The notes under the pieces were generated by a model. That model had not been told where the DNA came from and did not search any database. It worked only from the letters and a program-made list of their open reading frames with translations. Positions 32,441 to 43,233 of a stretch of DNA of 64,000 nucleotides are shown here, in pieces. The DNA comes from Zizania palustris (Eukaryota > Streptophyta > Magnoliopsida > Poales > Poaceae), in NCBI GenBank assembly GCA_019279435.1, contig JAAALK010000289.1, forward strand, positions 85,963,023 through 86,027,022, given 5' to 3'. Each line of letters starts with the position of its first letter. Position 1 is the stretch's first letter. A program made the position numbers and the translations under genes.

Positions 32441-32936
32441 TGTTGGGGGAAAATGCTTCACTTTCAGGACTTAGAGATTAACAGTCCAAAATAACTTATC
32501 AGCTTCGGAGCTGATGGGTTTATGCACGAAGATGGAGGAGTCGTTAAGCCGAAGGGTGCTCCGACTTACGATCCGAAGGAACCCTCGGCAAGATATGAGG
32601 ATCTAGAGCAAAATGGCAAGGTTGATAAGATGTTTGACTTATCTACTTGCTCTGGGTAGATTTTACCATTTTAACCCTGTTCAGGGTACCGAATAGTTTC
32701 CACTATGTTGGTTGTAATTGAGGGGTAAATAGGTCTTTTCCTTAGACTTTTTTGCCTATAAATACTCCCCTTCTTACCCTGTAATGGGCATCGGATACTC
32801 AGCTATTCAATACACACATTCGTACTACTTAAGCTATTATCCAATTTGGAGGCTTGAGATAGTTCTTAAACACGAACTCACTGTTTGTCTGTTCTTAATC
32901 TTAGAGAACCTATTAGCGTAATCTTTTACGCCAATA
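32441..32936 (+). repeat. Solo LTR of the Gypsy A family (496 bp)
   Basis: Starts TGTTGGGGG, ends ACGCCAATA, TATA box CTATAAAT near 32756, flanked by GTCGG on both sides. Its right 306 bp align with the Gypsy A LTR at 1-306. A solo LTR with intact target-site copies is the known product of LTR-LTR recombination within one element. The TG...TA ends are non-canonical and shared by both copies. Confidence 0.9.
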
Positions 32937-32941
32937 GTCGG
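32937..32941 (+). repeat. Target-site duplication GTCGG (right, solo LTR)
   Basis: Pairs with 32436-32440. It is followed by CAGTGACTCGGATGTAGAGG, a sequence also found just before the LTR. Confidence 0.88.
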
Positions 32942-33930
32942 CAGTGACTCGGATGTAGAGGTCAGCATGGTCGAGTGGTCCAAGAACAAGAAATAGGTTG
33001 TGTGCCCATGGGTGAAGTCGGCCGAAAAGGAAGAGAAGTACACCTTCGACATCAACAAGGCCGACAAAATATTTTACTTATTACTTAAAGAGAAGCAGAT
33101 TCACCTAACACATGGCCACATAATACCACCTACTGATGAGTTAAATAAAAGAAAGTATTGCAAGTGGCACAACTCCCTATCGCACCACACTAACGAATGC
33201 AAAGTGTTTAGGCAGCAGATACAGTCAGCCGTGTAGCAAGGCCGAATCAAGTTTGACGATGGAAAGAAGCCAATGTACATCAACGATCAACTATTCCCGG
33301 TCAACATGATACATGCCCATTACATTGATGATTGGCACACGAGGGGAGGTAGACGGATCGGTAGTAACATCACCTCATCAAGCTTCATTAGGAAGTACTA
33401 GAGGAGGTTGGAAGAGAGGGAAAACAACGAAGACAGCCATGGTTACTCGCGTTTCAATCCTCATTGGAACTGCAAGTTCTTCAGGCTTTGTTGGAATGAG
33501 GGGTTGCGTCTACCATCCATGGACAACTTCCCAGGATGTGGTGCTCGAGGCAGGACACAAGACGGTCATTGGCCACGCAACATCAAGCTCAGGCCGCATG
33601 ATCGGGAGACTATACAATAAAGGTTGTCGTCTCCAAGGGTACCGGCGCTTGAAAGACTTGGTCCCGTCAATCCCGAAGGAATTGGCTAGATGGGCGATGA
33701 TGGCGAGGGTGGAGCGAGTAAGCCGATGTGGTTTCTCCCCGGGATCTTCACAAGGAGTCAGAAGAGAAGGGTGCAATGTTTGTGGCAAAGAGAAGGGAAG
33801 GCATAGATGTGTGAAGAAGAAACTGATCGGCCACATAGAATCAATAGCAAATGCTGACCGAAGGACAAGGCTGATCAGGACGATGAAAAGAAGGATGCGG
33901 AGGTAAATATGGTTTTCTTTCCCCTGTAGA
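32942..33930 (+). pseudogene. Gypsy C gag, C-terminal part
   Basis: Continues with SMVEWSKNK, KYTFDINKADKIFYLLL, a knuckle-like CKWHNSLSHHTNECKVF (about 33160-33210), and RRQ-like RQQIQSAV followed by a stop. Later text (GRIKFDDGKKPMYINDQ) continues in frame. The 33313-33906 open stretch in another frame is not a recognised protein and is probably a shadow. Confidence 0.72.
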
Positions 33931-34399
33931 GTATTGGGTGGTCCATGAAGATGACACGGATCACGCCGATACGATGGCTCAGTTGGCGCTGGCTTTGTAG
34001 CCAGCAATCTTTGATAAGCCAGAAGACCTTGAGCATCGGCACCTAATACCTCTCTATGTCAAGGGGTTGGTTAACGGAAAGCCGATATCCAAGATGATGA
34101 TAGACGGAGGGGCGGTTGTAAACTTGATGCCTTATGACACCTTCCGCAAGCTTGGAAATACGCCAGAAGACCTCATCAGGACTAACATGGTATTAAGGGA
34201 TTTCGGCGGCAACTCGTTAGACACGATGGGAGTACTAAATGTAGAACTGACTGTGGGGTGCAAGACAATGGCGACTACCTTTTTCATCGTAGAGGGAAAA
34301 GGATCTTATAGCCTGTTGTTGGGACACGATTTGATACATGCGAATTGCTGCATCCACTCGACAATGCATCAGAACTTCATGCAATGGGTCTGCGATTAA
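33931..34399 (+). pseudogene. Gypsy C protease
   Basis: A segment PLYVKGLVNGKPISKMM leads to active site MIDGGAVVNLMPYDT (about 34094-34140), then GVLNVELTVGCKTM and SYSLLLGHDLIHAN (about 34306-34345). About 110 codons from Met 34067 are open, ending in a stop at 34397. Very similar in order to the Gypsy B protease. Confidence 0.82.
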
Positions 34400-35136
34400 G
34401 TGGAAATAGTTTCTGCTGACAAATCAGTTAACATAGCTACAACAGATTTGTCGATGTGGGAAGTAGAGGGAGTTGTCTGCCTATCGGGAAAAGTTTGGGA
34501 TGGTAATTTTATAGAAGTTTCAGATGATGATATCCGCCCGATCAACGAAGAATTGCCTAAGCTCGTCCTATAAAATATGACACTAAATGAGCAAAATGCC
34601 CCCGACGGAAGGAGAGAAGATTGAAGACTACTTCAGAGAACTTGGAAAAAGGCCGAACAGATACCGTTCGGACAAATCTCAAACACTCAATGCTAATGGC
34701 ATCGCCTTCAGACGGACGATGCAAAGGCATCTCCCCTAGACCAAAGCACAACATGAGAACATCTAACAGCTTCAACAAAACCGAGGCGAATCAGAGATGA
34801 CTACTTCAATGGCATGGGAAGAGGCCGAACGAGGAACGATGAGGGAATATTTCTCGATCGTTTGGACAGAGCTTAAAAGTCTATATGCATAGAAGCCGAT
34901 GTCAACGACATCACCTCAAGATGGTCGATGCAAAGGTATCGCCCTTAAAGGATCAGAAGAGGACAGAAAAAAAGGTACTTAAGGAAAGTCGTCTATAAAA
35001 ACATGAAAGACCAGCGCATGAGTCAGCCGACGCTGACGGTATCGCCTTCAGACGACCGATGTAGAGGCATCATACGCTACATAATATAGTTCGAAGTTGA
35101 GATATGGAATTAACAAGATACATTCAAACTCGCGAA
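34400..35136 (+). other. Region after Gypsy C protease, no RT found
   Basis: A protein-like run with WEVEGVVCL and DDDIRPINEELPK follows to about 34570. Then a purine-rich stretch has repeated GACGATGCAAAGGCATC-like units (about 34716, 34920 and 35050). No reverse transcriptase block can be read. This looks like the join of a pol deletion to 3' non-coding sequence. Confidence 0.5.
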
Positions 35137-37084
35137 CTACAATACAAAAATGTTACACAAATTTACAAAAAAAAAGGAAAAAATGCCTAGAGGGTTCTCG
35201 TCAGTTTCACTTTTGAATCGGCTTCCCCCTGCCCCCAAGCAGCCGGTTAGAGTTCCTCCTCTCGATCGATGATTTAGGCCCGTCTCCAGTTCACCCATGC
35301 AGAGGGAGTGGGGGCACCAGCGCCCAGGTTTGTAGTGGCCGATACCGGCCCGTATTGTATTGGTCGGCCACTGAAGCTCACCGGGGGGCATCACGATCAA
35401 CATCCTACAGAAAGCAAGTTAATTAGATGGAATAGAAGATGGCGGAAGGTGAATGAAAAGGGGAGTCAGGGTGTTTACCTCGGGCCCTGCATCGGCGTCA
35501 ACTGGGTGAAGCTGCTCCTAGTAAACCAAGGAGGAACGATTGAAAACGTGTTGCTTCAACTCGTCCCACCATCGACGGAAGGCGTGGGAAGTCATCTGAC
35601 ATGTTTCCCAGGAGGCAAGGCGTCCGGAGGGGAACCCATCGGTCATATGGGAAAGGCGATCCCACTTCAAGGCACTCGTGACTCTCCTGTGAGTTTGGAT
35701 CTAGCCAACAAAATAGAGATGGGGAGAGAGCTGACCAAAGCCCAACTGCCTCGAATAGACCGATGGATGATAAAACTCATAGGAGCACCGCCAAGGATAC
35801 TCATCGGTAAATTCAATGGGAAGCAAACAGGGAAAGGTGGCCGCTGAAAAGATACGAAAGGATTCCATGTCCCGGGACACATCGGGCAGAACAAGTCGAT
35901 GGGAGCGTTCATACTCCGAATGGTTTCCAATAGGAAACCAGATGATCCGATCAGAGAATTCGAGGTAATATCTCTTAAATAAAACGGCCAAGGCCACGGA
36001 AGACAAAGGAAAGGGAGGAAAGAATGTCACCGCTTCGCCTAGAGAAGAGTAGTGGAGATAGGTGGAAACGGCCGATTCTAGAAAATCGGTAGGAAAGCGT
36101 GAATGAGTAAGAGGAGTTCCTCCAATAAGATAAGCAGTATAAACATTGAGCCAAAGTTGGAGGAACCACCAGGGACCCTTGGGCCAGCCAATGAAGTTAT
36201 CGGTCGATAGGTTGGCCGACATAAGGTGAAGGGAACGGTAGGTGGCTCCAAGGAAGTAACGGCCAAGGGGAACTCACACATGGGCGGTGATTCATTCAGC
36301 TAAAAATTGAAACTGAAGGGTCAAGGACGGAGCTGACACATAGAAGATAAATTCCTCCAACCAGAGGCTGATGAAAGCAACGTGTTCGCGAGCGCCTATG
36401 GGGCCAGTTTTCTTGTTATGCCTAGTAATATATATATCGGCTCCAACTATCGGTCGAGTTAATGTCGAGGTCATGGGATGGATGGAAATGAAGAAAGAAG
36501 GGATTGGTCGGTGAATTAATGTCATGGCAAGATAAGAAGAAGGCGTCAAGAAGAGTGGGACTCATCGGCTTGTGACCAAAAATGAAAGCATTTAAGGCAT
36601 CAGACCAGAGTTAACAAGATGAAGCTTGCATCGGCTCATTCAAGTATGGCTCAGTCAAAGAAAGGCCGATGCAATGACCAATGTCGATGTCATTCCAAAG
36701 GGGCGGTAAGTGGCTGACACCCTGAGATACCAGTCACGCCAGCCGTGGATAGAAGGAGGAAAGGATTCAAAGCCTAAGTCATAGCCAGAGGAACGCATAA
36801 GGGAACATTTGAAGGGTATCCGACAAGTCTCGGCATTTATGAAATCTGTGTGGTCAAGATTACAAGGACCAAAAAAGAAGCTAAAGGGGTCAGTTACTAT
36901 TGGAATGAAAACCTGGTTTCGCAAGCCCTGCCAAAACAAAAGTGGAATCAGAAGAGAAGGAGCGGTGAATGAGTCGGGAATAAAAGGTCGGAGACTTACT
37001 CGGGGGGATCGCATCAATGGTGGTCATCCTTACACTAATGAGGAGCACATTCAATGAACAAAGATGGTGAGCGATGGCTAGCAC
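35137..37084 (-). pseudogene. Antisense ORF region of Gypsy C, plant-mobile-domain-like
   Basis: Minus-strand open stretches at 37017-36655, 36549-36292 and 36222-35701, in one general order. Text includes FPPSIHGWRDWYLRVSATYR, HVAFISLWLEEFIFYVSAPS and GPWWFLQLWLNVYTAYLIGG. Aromatic-rich segments of this kind occur in plant proteins annotated as aminotransferase-like or plant mobile domain (PMD), often in transposons. Stops and shifts separate the pieces. Orientation opposite to gag, upstream of the 3' LTR, matches the antisense gene of Grande-type elements. Function unknown. Confidence 0.6.
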
Positions 37085-37339
37085 TGGGATGAACGGTGAA
37101 AAATTTGATGGCGAGAAACAGGTGATGAGTCAAAAGTGTGAAGAAGAAAGGAAGAGCGGCTGGTGCTTATAAACTAACCCATTTCAGTTATGGATGGCTG
37201 GAAAGGGAAGAGATAGAGTTGGAACTCTAGGAAAATGTAAAAGCATTGGAAGGTGAAGGGTTTCGGTAGTTAAATTGAGAATATGCAACAGAAAGACGCC
37301 TGAAAAGACGTGGCGATAGAAGGTGATGATAACCGATAA

Positions 37340-37374
37340 TTTCGAAGCATCGGTTACCCCTTAATGCTTCGAAA
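37340..37374. other. Hairpin beside the Gypsy C polypurine tract
   Basis: Arms TTTCGAAGCAT (37340-37350) and ATGCTTCGAAA (37364-37374), 11 bp perfect, loop 13 nt. The right arm touches the tract CTAGGGGGCA. Possible role in RNA 3' processing or plus-strand priming is inference. Confidence 0.85.
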
Positions 37375-37384
37375 CTAGGGGGCA
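37375..37384 (+). other. Polypurine tract, Gypsy C
   Basis: CTAGGGGGCA directly before TGTGTTGGCGCC, the usual place for the plus-strand primer. Confidence 0.7.
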
Positions 37385-38419
37385 TGTGTTGGCGCCAAGA
37401 TTTGGTAGAAGCCCAGGCCCACTAAAGATGTCATACGGTCAACAGAAGTCAAAGAGGATCTGGTCAAAGGAGAGTCAAAGAAGCCCATCCATGGCATGCA
37501 CGATCAGATAGGAAGAGTCGATGGAGATAAGAGCGGAAAAGAATATGAAGGTTATCGGAATCGATTAGGATATGTTACTTAGATGGCAAGTCTCCGGACT
37601 ATAAATATGTACCCTTAGTTAACTTAGAAAAACACATCTCTGTCAATCAACTACTCGGTGCATCGCCACCCTTGGCTTCCAAGGTTAATCCGGCGGGGTT
37701 TGACACTCGAAGCTAGGCTACATCGTTTTGATCTCCGGCGAAGAGGTGAGTCTCGCCACCCCCGATGTCTGTACCAATTAGGTCAGTATCCTCACGGCTG
37801 CATCAGATTGATCTCTTGAGGTGAACATCAAAACAGTACGGTCGTCGGTTGTTCTCGATGTATTAGCTAGGTCTAAGGTTGCATCAATTCAGTTTGATCT
37901 CTTAGATTGATGTGATCTAGGTGTGATAGTTTGAGGCTTCATCGGTTAGATCTGATATCTCTCGCTATTGTATCTTCTTCATGTTGTATATCGTTCATCT
38001 AAATAAAGCATGCCCAATACTTTGACATATTATTAAGATCATCGTGACTAGCTATTGTCTTGGTTAGGTCTGACCTAGTTATTGTGATGATTTTCATGAT
38101 ATAGACATGTTATCTGGCACGTTTTATTTATTTCTGTCGGAGTACAAGCCAACGGGTTATATTCAATTCAATGCCACATCTTATTCGCCATCAGGGAGTG
38201 TCCATCGGCCCGTTTATGTAAAAATGCTTATCTCATTGGTCGATGGCATGGTCGCCCGATCGGTTCAAACACAGTCATCGGCCATGTTGCCGATTGGCAT
38301 GATATTCCATGATTTCACCATCTTTGCCACAGTCATTGGCTTGTCAGCCGATCGACTGTTCTACTAATGTCATATTTCATGTTCCCTTAGAAGTTGTAGG
38401 GTCAAACTGATTGGCGTGT
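37385..38419 (+). repeat. Gypsy C 3' LTR (right end uncertain)
   Basis: Starts TGTGTTGGCGCC after the polypurine tract. TATA-like CTATAAATATG near 37600 and AATAAA near 38003. The right end is not firmly defined: the next element begins at 38420 and no 5' LTR survives for comparison. Confidence 0.65.
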
Positions 38420-39555
38420 TGTTGACGCTAAAACTTGATGACGAAGTGCCAACACACTAACATCGATTCTACGATCCAAAAGCGTGTGGATACCTATGGG
38501 ATGACCCTAAGCGTAACACAACGCCGACATCATGTTCCGACGACCCTCGATAGTGACAAGGGAGGGTGGAGTCATCAGGCAATAAGATTACAAAAATATA
38601 ACCAAAATAATCGAAGTGCTATAAAATAATTAAACCGGACAAGCCAAGGCCAGTTCAACCGAAGTGTGTGATGCGGTCAGACTGACCTATAGAGGCCGGT
38701 TAGACTGGTGTTGATCTATCGGTCGAATCGCTTGGGCGAAGAGGAGCACACCGGAGGTTGACTACGTGCAATCGGTCAGACCGACCATACACCGTCGGTC
38801 AGACTGACGTGTACCAATGATGGGATGACGGCCTAGCACGGCCTAGTCAGAACGATCGGCTAACGTCAGCTAGGCCGACAGCGTCAGATCAGAATGCCCG
38901 GGTCACCGGTAATCGTCTTGTGGTTGATGGCTTGCATCAGGGATTATTGGCAAAAGAGGGGAGGATGAAAACACTGCAAAAACACCAAAAGATCAAAGGC
39001 AATTCGGCCTAGATACCGAATTACCGATAAAAAATGATAAAACCGATAGAAATTCATTACGTAGATTAAACGGGTGATTCACGAGCGAATCAACAAGGCT
39101 TACCATGATTACGACTCGACGGACGGAGAGTTTACAGCGCAAACTCACAAAGATGTACGGGCTAAACTAATCCTAGGGCAAGGAAAGTAGATTGGAAGGT
39201 AAAAACGTGATTCAAGGAAATTAGGGTTTGATCTTGTAGATTGGATTGAAGATGATCCTTGAATCCGCCTTGGCCCAATATTTATAGGAGTTGGTCTCAA
39301 CGTTCCTGGGATTTAATCTACTTAAAAAACTTGTCCAAGTCGTTAAGATTTGATTAGGAATAAAATTACCCTGAATACCAACTAATCTTTTTCGGATTCA
39401 GATTGGGTCGGTCTGACCGGACCCAATCCGGTCAAACCGAAGTGCCTACTTTGGTCAGATCGGCCTGTGCCAGGAAATCGCATATTTTCGGCCAAAAGTA
39501 TCAATTTTGATATTTTGACAATTTTAACCATTAATGCCATTTTTTGCTATCATCA
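38420..39555 (-). repeat. Solo LTR related to Gypsy B (1136 bp)
   Basis: Left end TGTTGACGCTAAAAC, right end TTTTGCTATCATCA. Shares with the Gypsy B LTR a CTACGATCCAAAAGCG-like block, the GACAAGGGAGGGTGGAGTC region, an ATTACGTAGATTAA box and an AATGCCATTTTTTGC end. Reverse TATA-like TATTTATAGG near 39281. Flanks CGTGT and TATGT match at three of five bases, so a target duplication is not proven. Confidence 0.75.
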
Positions 39556-40057
39556 TATGTTTTGAACCTTTTTTCTAAGAACATACGACCTGTACTGGAG
39601 TTAAACAGATCTTCCAGACCACGTGTGTGTAAAGTGTGACCAAAAAACGCACCAACTGTGTCATACTCTTGTGGGTCTTTAGTGTCGGCAACTATAGAAC
39701 AAACAACGTCATATAAATAAAAGCATACAAAAGGTTTGGAGGGAAATATTTTTATTCTACTCTAAATTAAAGTTTATAATTTTAGAAAATTTTAGAAATT
39801 TTAACCGGGCTAATCGGAGCTATAACAAAATTTATATGAATTTTAAAATGTTTATTATTTTCTGGAAATGGAAAACTGTACTGTGCAATCCTGATCTTGC
39901 GGGACCGCCCTTGGGAAAAATCCAAAAAAAGGAAAAAAAACTACTGTGCTAAATGGGCTGGCCTGCAATAAAATACGAAATAAAATATATAAGCAGAGCA
40001 CGCATGTGGGCCGGCCGATCCGACCCAGGCTAGGCAGCAGCGCAGCTAGAGGTAAAA
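39556..40057. other. Intergenic DNA, nothing recognised
   Basis: About 500 bp of moderately AT-rich sequence with no coding match, repeat or terminal motif that I can identify. Confidence 0.5.
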
Positions 40058-40275
40058 GTGGTTCGGATAGTTTCCGACTGTATCCAAAAAAATGAATTCG
40101 GATTCAAATTTTTTAATTTGGATAAGGATCTTTCGGATACGGATTCGGATTTGAATTCGGATATTTTTTTCGGATACGGAAATGAATATGATCTGTCTGA
40201 TATCCTTCGGATTCAAATAATACGGATAGGATTTGAATAATACGGATAGTTCTTATCCGGATATCCGGGTCATTT
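40058..40275. repeat. Degenerate CGGAT/GGATTC-rich simple repeat
   Basis: CGGATA, CGGATT and GGATTCGGAT units recur many times (for example 40132-40175, 40200-40275). Short ORFs through it are products of the repeat. Confidence 0.7.
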
Positions 40276-40539
40276 AAAATGTAGGCCCAGTGGCCATACT
40301 GCAGGCCTGTAGGCCACACTGCCAAAGCCCACAGGCCGCGCTTGCAAAAGTGCCGTCAAGCCGTTCGCCATGGCCAAGAGGACATTAGAAATAAAAAATA
40401 AAAATATTTTTAGAAAAAAACGTTTTTAAAAAAAATAAGAACATTTTAAAATATATATATATATATGGGATAAATTTATATAATTTTAAAAAGAGAAATT
40501 GTTTTAACAGATAAAATAAAAAAGAAATATTTTTGAGTT

Positions 40540-41700
40540 CATTCAATTTAAATTTTAGAAACATAATGAATTAAATAAAAATAGAAAATTTACATATAAC
40601 AATATCGAAATTTTTCATAAAATAATATATGTTGTATTTTAATTATAGAAAACGTTTAAATAAAAATTTAACTATTGATTTGCTTTTAAAACTAACACGT
40701 TCCTTTTAAACTTTCTAATTCCTTACAATCAAATCTTCATCTTTCTAAACATTTACATGAAAACTTTGTCAAAATAATTTTAAATTTTTATCACAGCATC
40801 TATATTTCATATGATGATACCATGAGACGTCTCGTATTTTTCAGACTTCATTTGAATTTTTTAGAATTTAAATTTTATTAAGCTCTATATTGTCCGCCGA
40901 GTGTCGTAACATTTTTAAAAAACAAATATTTCAATTTAGTGGATACTGACTTAAAATAGGCTCAAATGCATGAATATGATTTTTCTAGAATTTGTTATTC
41001 ATTATTTCATGCACTTATAGTTCAAATTTGACAAATTTCAATATAAATCAAAGAAACATACATAATGAATTAAAAATAGCAAACTTATGTATAAAAATGT
41101 GAATTTTTTAATAAGATTAGATATGTTGTATTTTGATCATAGAAAAAAATCAAGTTTAAACGAAGATTTAATTATTGATTTGCTTTTAAACCTAACACAT
41201 TCCTTCTTAACATTATAATTCGTTACTCTCAAATCTCCATCTTTCTTAACATCGTACATGTAAACTTTATCAAAATAATTTTAATTTTTTATCACAGCAT
41301 CTATGTATCATATGATGATACCATGAAACGTCTCCTATTTTTCAGACTTCATTTGAATTTTTTTAGAATTAAAATTTTATTAAGCTCTATGTTATCCATC
41401 GAGTGTCGTAACATTTTTAAAAAACAAATCTTTCAAATTAGTGGATACTGACTTAAAATACACTCGAATGCATGAATATGATTTTTCTAGAATTTTCGTT
41501 CATTATTTCATGCACTTGTAGTTCAAATTTGACAAATTTCAATATAAATCAACGAAACATACATAATGAATTAGAAATAGCAAACTTATGCATAAAAATG
41601 TGAATTTTTTATGAGGTTAGATATGTTGTATTTTGATTGTAGAAAAAATTCAACTTTAAACATATATTTACAATTCAAATTTATAATTTTAAACATTATC
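40540..41700. repeat. ~500-bp tandem repeat, about 2.3 copies
   Basis: Anchors recur at a constant spacing: ACATAATGAA at 40561, 41060 and 41561, and GATGATACCATGA at 40813 and 41314. The unit is AT-rich and non-coding. A diverged single copy lies inside the CACTA element at about 48400-48960 (GTCGAGTGTCGTAA and ATTTCATGTAC boxes shared). It may be a relic of another CACTA subterminal region. Confidence 0.85.
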
Positions 41701-41749
41701 TCTCTCAATAGTCAACTTTGACTAAAACCCTACCGATAAATAACCCAAA

Positions 41750-43150
41750 TTTTTCACTCTCTCCAGTCTATCCTCCTCCCCAGCTGGGCCAGCCCCCGCC
41801 GCCTCTCTCTCCCCGCGGCCACGCCGACGGCTGCTCTCCCTAAGCGTAGCAAGCAGTGCGAACTCGCGCGGGAGGGGCGGCCCGCGGCCAGGCTGGTGTG
41901 GAGCTGGGTGCTGGAGCCCGCTGGTCAGGAGCGTGGAACAGCGCGCTGGGACGGATACAAGCTGGTGACCGGGACCACAAGCCAGTGAAACAGGAAGAGA
42001 AAACAGAGCTCATAGGTTCTGGATATTAGGGTCACGGACTCACGGTTCAATCAGAAATCGGAAATAAAAAAGGTAAAACTCTAGGCGGATGGTGATAGAG
42101 GCACTCTGATAATCAACGACGGTACGTTTCAGGGGATTGAGGACGTTAGTAAGATAACCATGGCTTTTGATCGGCTTACGTTTACTCGTACAAGGCTATC
42201 CACGATAAAGCATAAAACTTGTCATGGCCCAACATCATCGGTGAGCTCCGGTGACGTTCTGTCATGGCTAACCCACGGAACATGCACAAGATGGAACAAA
42301 GGGATGCTATTGCTGCTACAAGAGATTGGGCAGAATAGTTACGTACGTCTGGTCGGATTGAGACTTGGTGGCATCGACACGGTCTCGGGCAAATGCTTAG
42401 TTCCTATGAATGTGAAAATAGAGACAACAAAAGAAGATAGTCACGTTACCGCTACTAGCATGAAGAATGGATTAATGGAGAAGGACATTATGACATATCT
42501 GAGAGTGACGTCGAGAGGATTTTCCAACGAGGCTTGCTACAGGGATCAAATCAAGGCGCATGATAGCTCGTGGGTGGTCTAAGGGCTCAAATGTGGGCGT
42601 AGGGAGCTTCTGGTAGTGCTCAGGAGCTCTTGTTTTGCGTGGGAGGCATAGATGACAATGTGCGAGCGATTAACGTCGATGGGACGATAGTGCACGCCGC
42701 GACATGGCATAGGGTAGGTGTAGGGATGTGCTCGTGCTATTACTTGGCATGGTTGGAGGCGATGGAACGGCGAGGTCGTCAGGGCGCTGTGATGAGTGGG
42801 CGACAGGATGGGCTAGCGCATGTGTGTGGGTACGAAGTTGGCAAGGGATCAAGGGGCGGAGGAAGATTCACGGTGTTCCGACGATAGGGTCGTACGGGCC
42901 AAGGCAAGCAGCGACGTACATGAGTACATCAGGCGGCGTTGATGTGCGACGCGATCCAAGCGAGGCACAAGCGCATGGTCCAGTAGGTAGTAGAATGGCT
43001 ATGTCGATTGTCGAGCAGGTAGTCGCAGAGGATGACATGGCTAGCGTTGCATTAGCGCGAGGCAAGACAACGCAAGCGATGCAGCTCAGAGTGGCTCACA
43101 CGTAGCCTAGGCAAGAGCGGTGCGGCATCACAAGGGCTTCAACCCTTTAT
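41750..43150. other. Unassigned GC-richer block with weak ORFs
   Basis: A CT-rich start (TCTCTCCAGTCTATCC at about 41756) is followed by moderately GC-rich sequence. The plus-strand 140-codon ORF at 42160-42582 and the 125-codon ORF at 42728-43105 match nothing I know. On the minus strand a TATA-like TATATAAAGGG (43143-43153) reads into the block. It could be an unplaced LTR or a leader plus exon of a lost gene. I assign no function. Confidence 0.4.
42160..42582 (+). CDS. Hypothetical 140-codon ORF, unsupported
   Basis: Starts at an ATG in ACCATGGCT context, which is favourable for initiation in plants. Mixed composition, one SSGDVLSWL segment, no recognised domain, no transmembrane segment or signal peptide. 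It lies between a CT-rich leader-like run and the CACTA insertion. It may be chance; recorded because its length is above the local background. Confidence 0.2.
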   Translation: MAFDRLTFTRTRLSTIKHKTCHGPTSSVSSGDVLSWLTHGTCTRWNKGMLLLLQEIGQNSYVRLVGLRLGGIDTVSGKCLVPMNVKIETTKEDSHVTATSMKNGLMEKDIMTYLRVTSRGFSNEACYRDQIKAHDSSWVV

Positions 43151-43153
43151 ATA
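43143..43153 (-). promoter_or_regulatory. Minus-strand TATA-like element
   Basis: CCCTTTATATA on plus, TATATAAAGGG on minus, 49 bp from the CACTA left end. CACTA insertion here would separate it from its upstream sequence, which resumes at 49352. Confidence 0.4.
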
Positions 43154-43198
43154 GGCATCAATCAGTGAATGTGAATGAATCATCAATCTAGGCCATTC

Positions 43199-43201
43199 TA
43201 C
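43199..43201 (+). repeat. CACTA target-site duplication TAC (left)
   Basis: TAC before CACTAC; the same three bases lie at 49349-49351. Three-base duplication is the rule for CACTA elements. Confidence 0.85.
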
Positions 43202-43233
43202 CACTACGGGACTGGTCATATTTGCCGAGTGCC
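43202..43233. repeat. CACTA left terminal inverted repeat
   Basis: CACTAC start, with ATATTTGCCGAGTGCC in the inner half. Pairs with 49317-49348, with mismatches in the middle. Confidence 0.88.

Larger units (their letters stand above)
30926..38419 (+). mobile_element. Gypsy C, Tat/Grande-like element lacking RT and integrase, 5'-truncated
   Basis: Plus-strand gag (30930-33900, split by a solo LTR), protease (about 34000-34399), then about 700 bp without coding match, an antisense ORF region (35137-37084), a hairpin, a polypurine tract and a 3' LTR from 37385. No RT, RNase H or integrase motif was found on either strand. An antisense ORF between pol and the 3' LTR is a known feature of Grande and related Tat elements. 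Confidence 0.78.

Noticed and set aside
33313..33906. 197-codon plus-strand ORF.
   Set aside because: Overlaps Gypsy C gag in another frame; composition is shadow-like and no domain is visible.
38107..38367. 86-codon plus-strand ORF.
   Set aside because: Lies in the Gypsy C 3' LTR; no homology recognised.
38410..39565. Target-site duplication for the Gypsy B-like solo LTR (CGTGT/TATGT).
   Set aside because: Only three of five bases match, so it was not listed as a duplication.
40058..40325. ORFs of 60-70 codons on both strands.
   Set aside because: Generated by the CGGAT simple repeat.
42728..43105. 125-codon plus-strand ORF near the CACTA left end.
   Set aside because: No recognised motif, and no start context or neighbour to support it; left inside the unassigned block.
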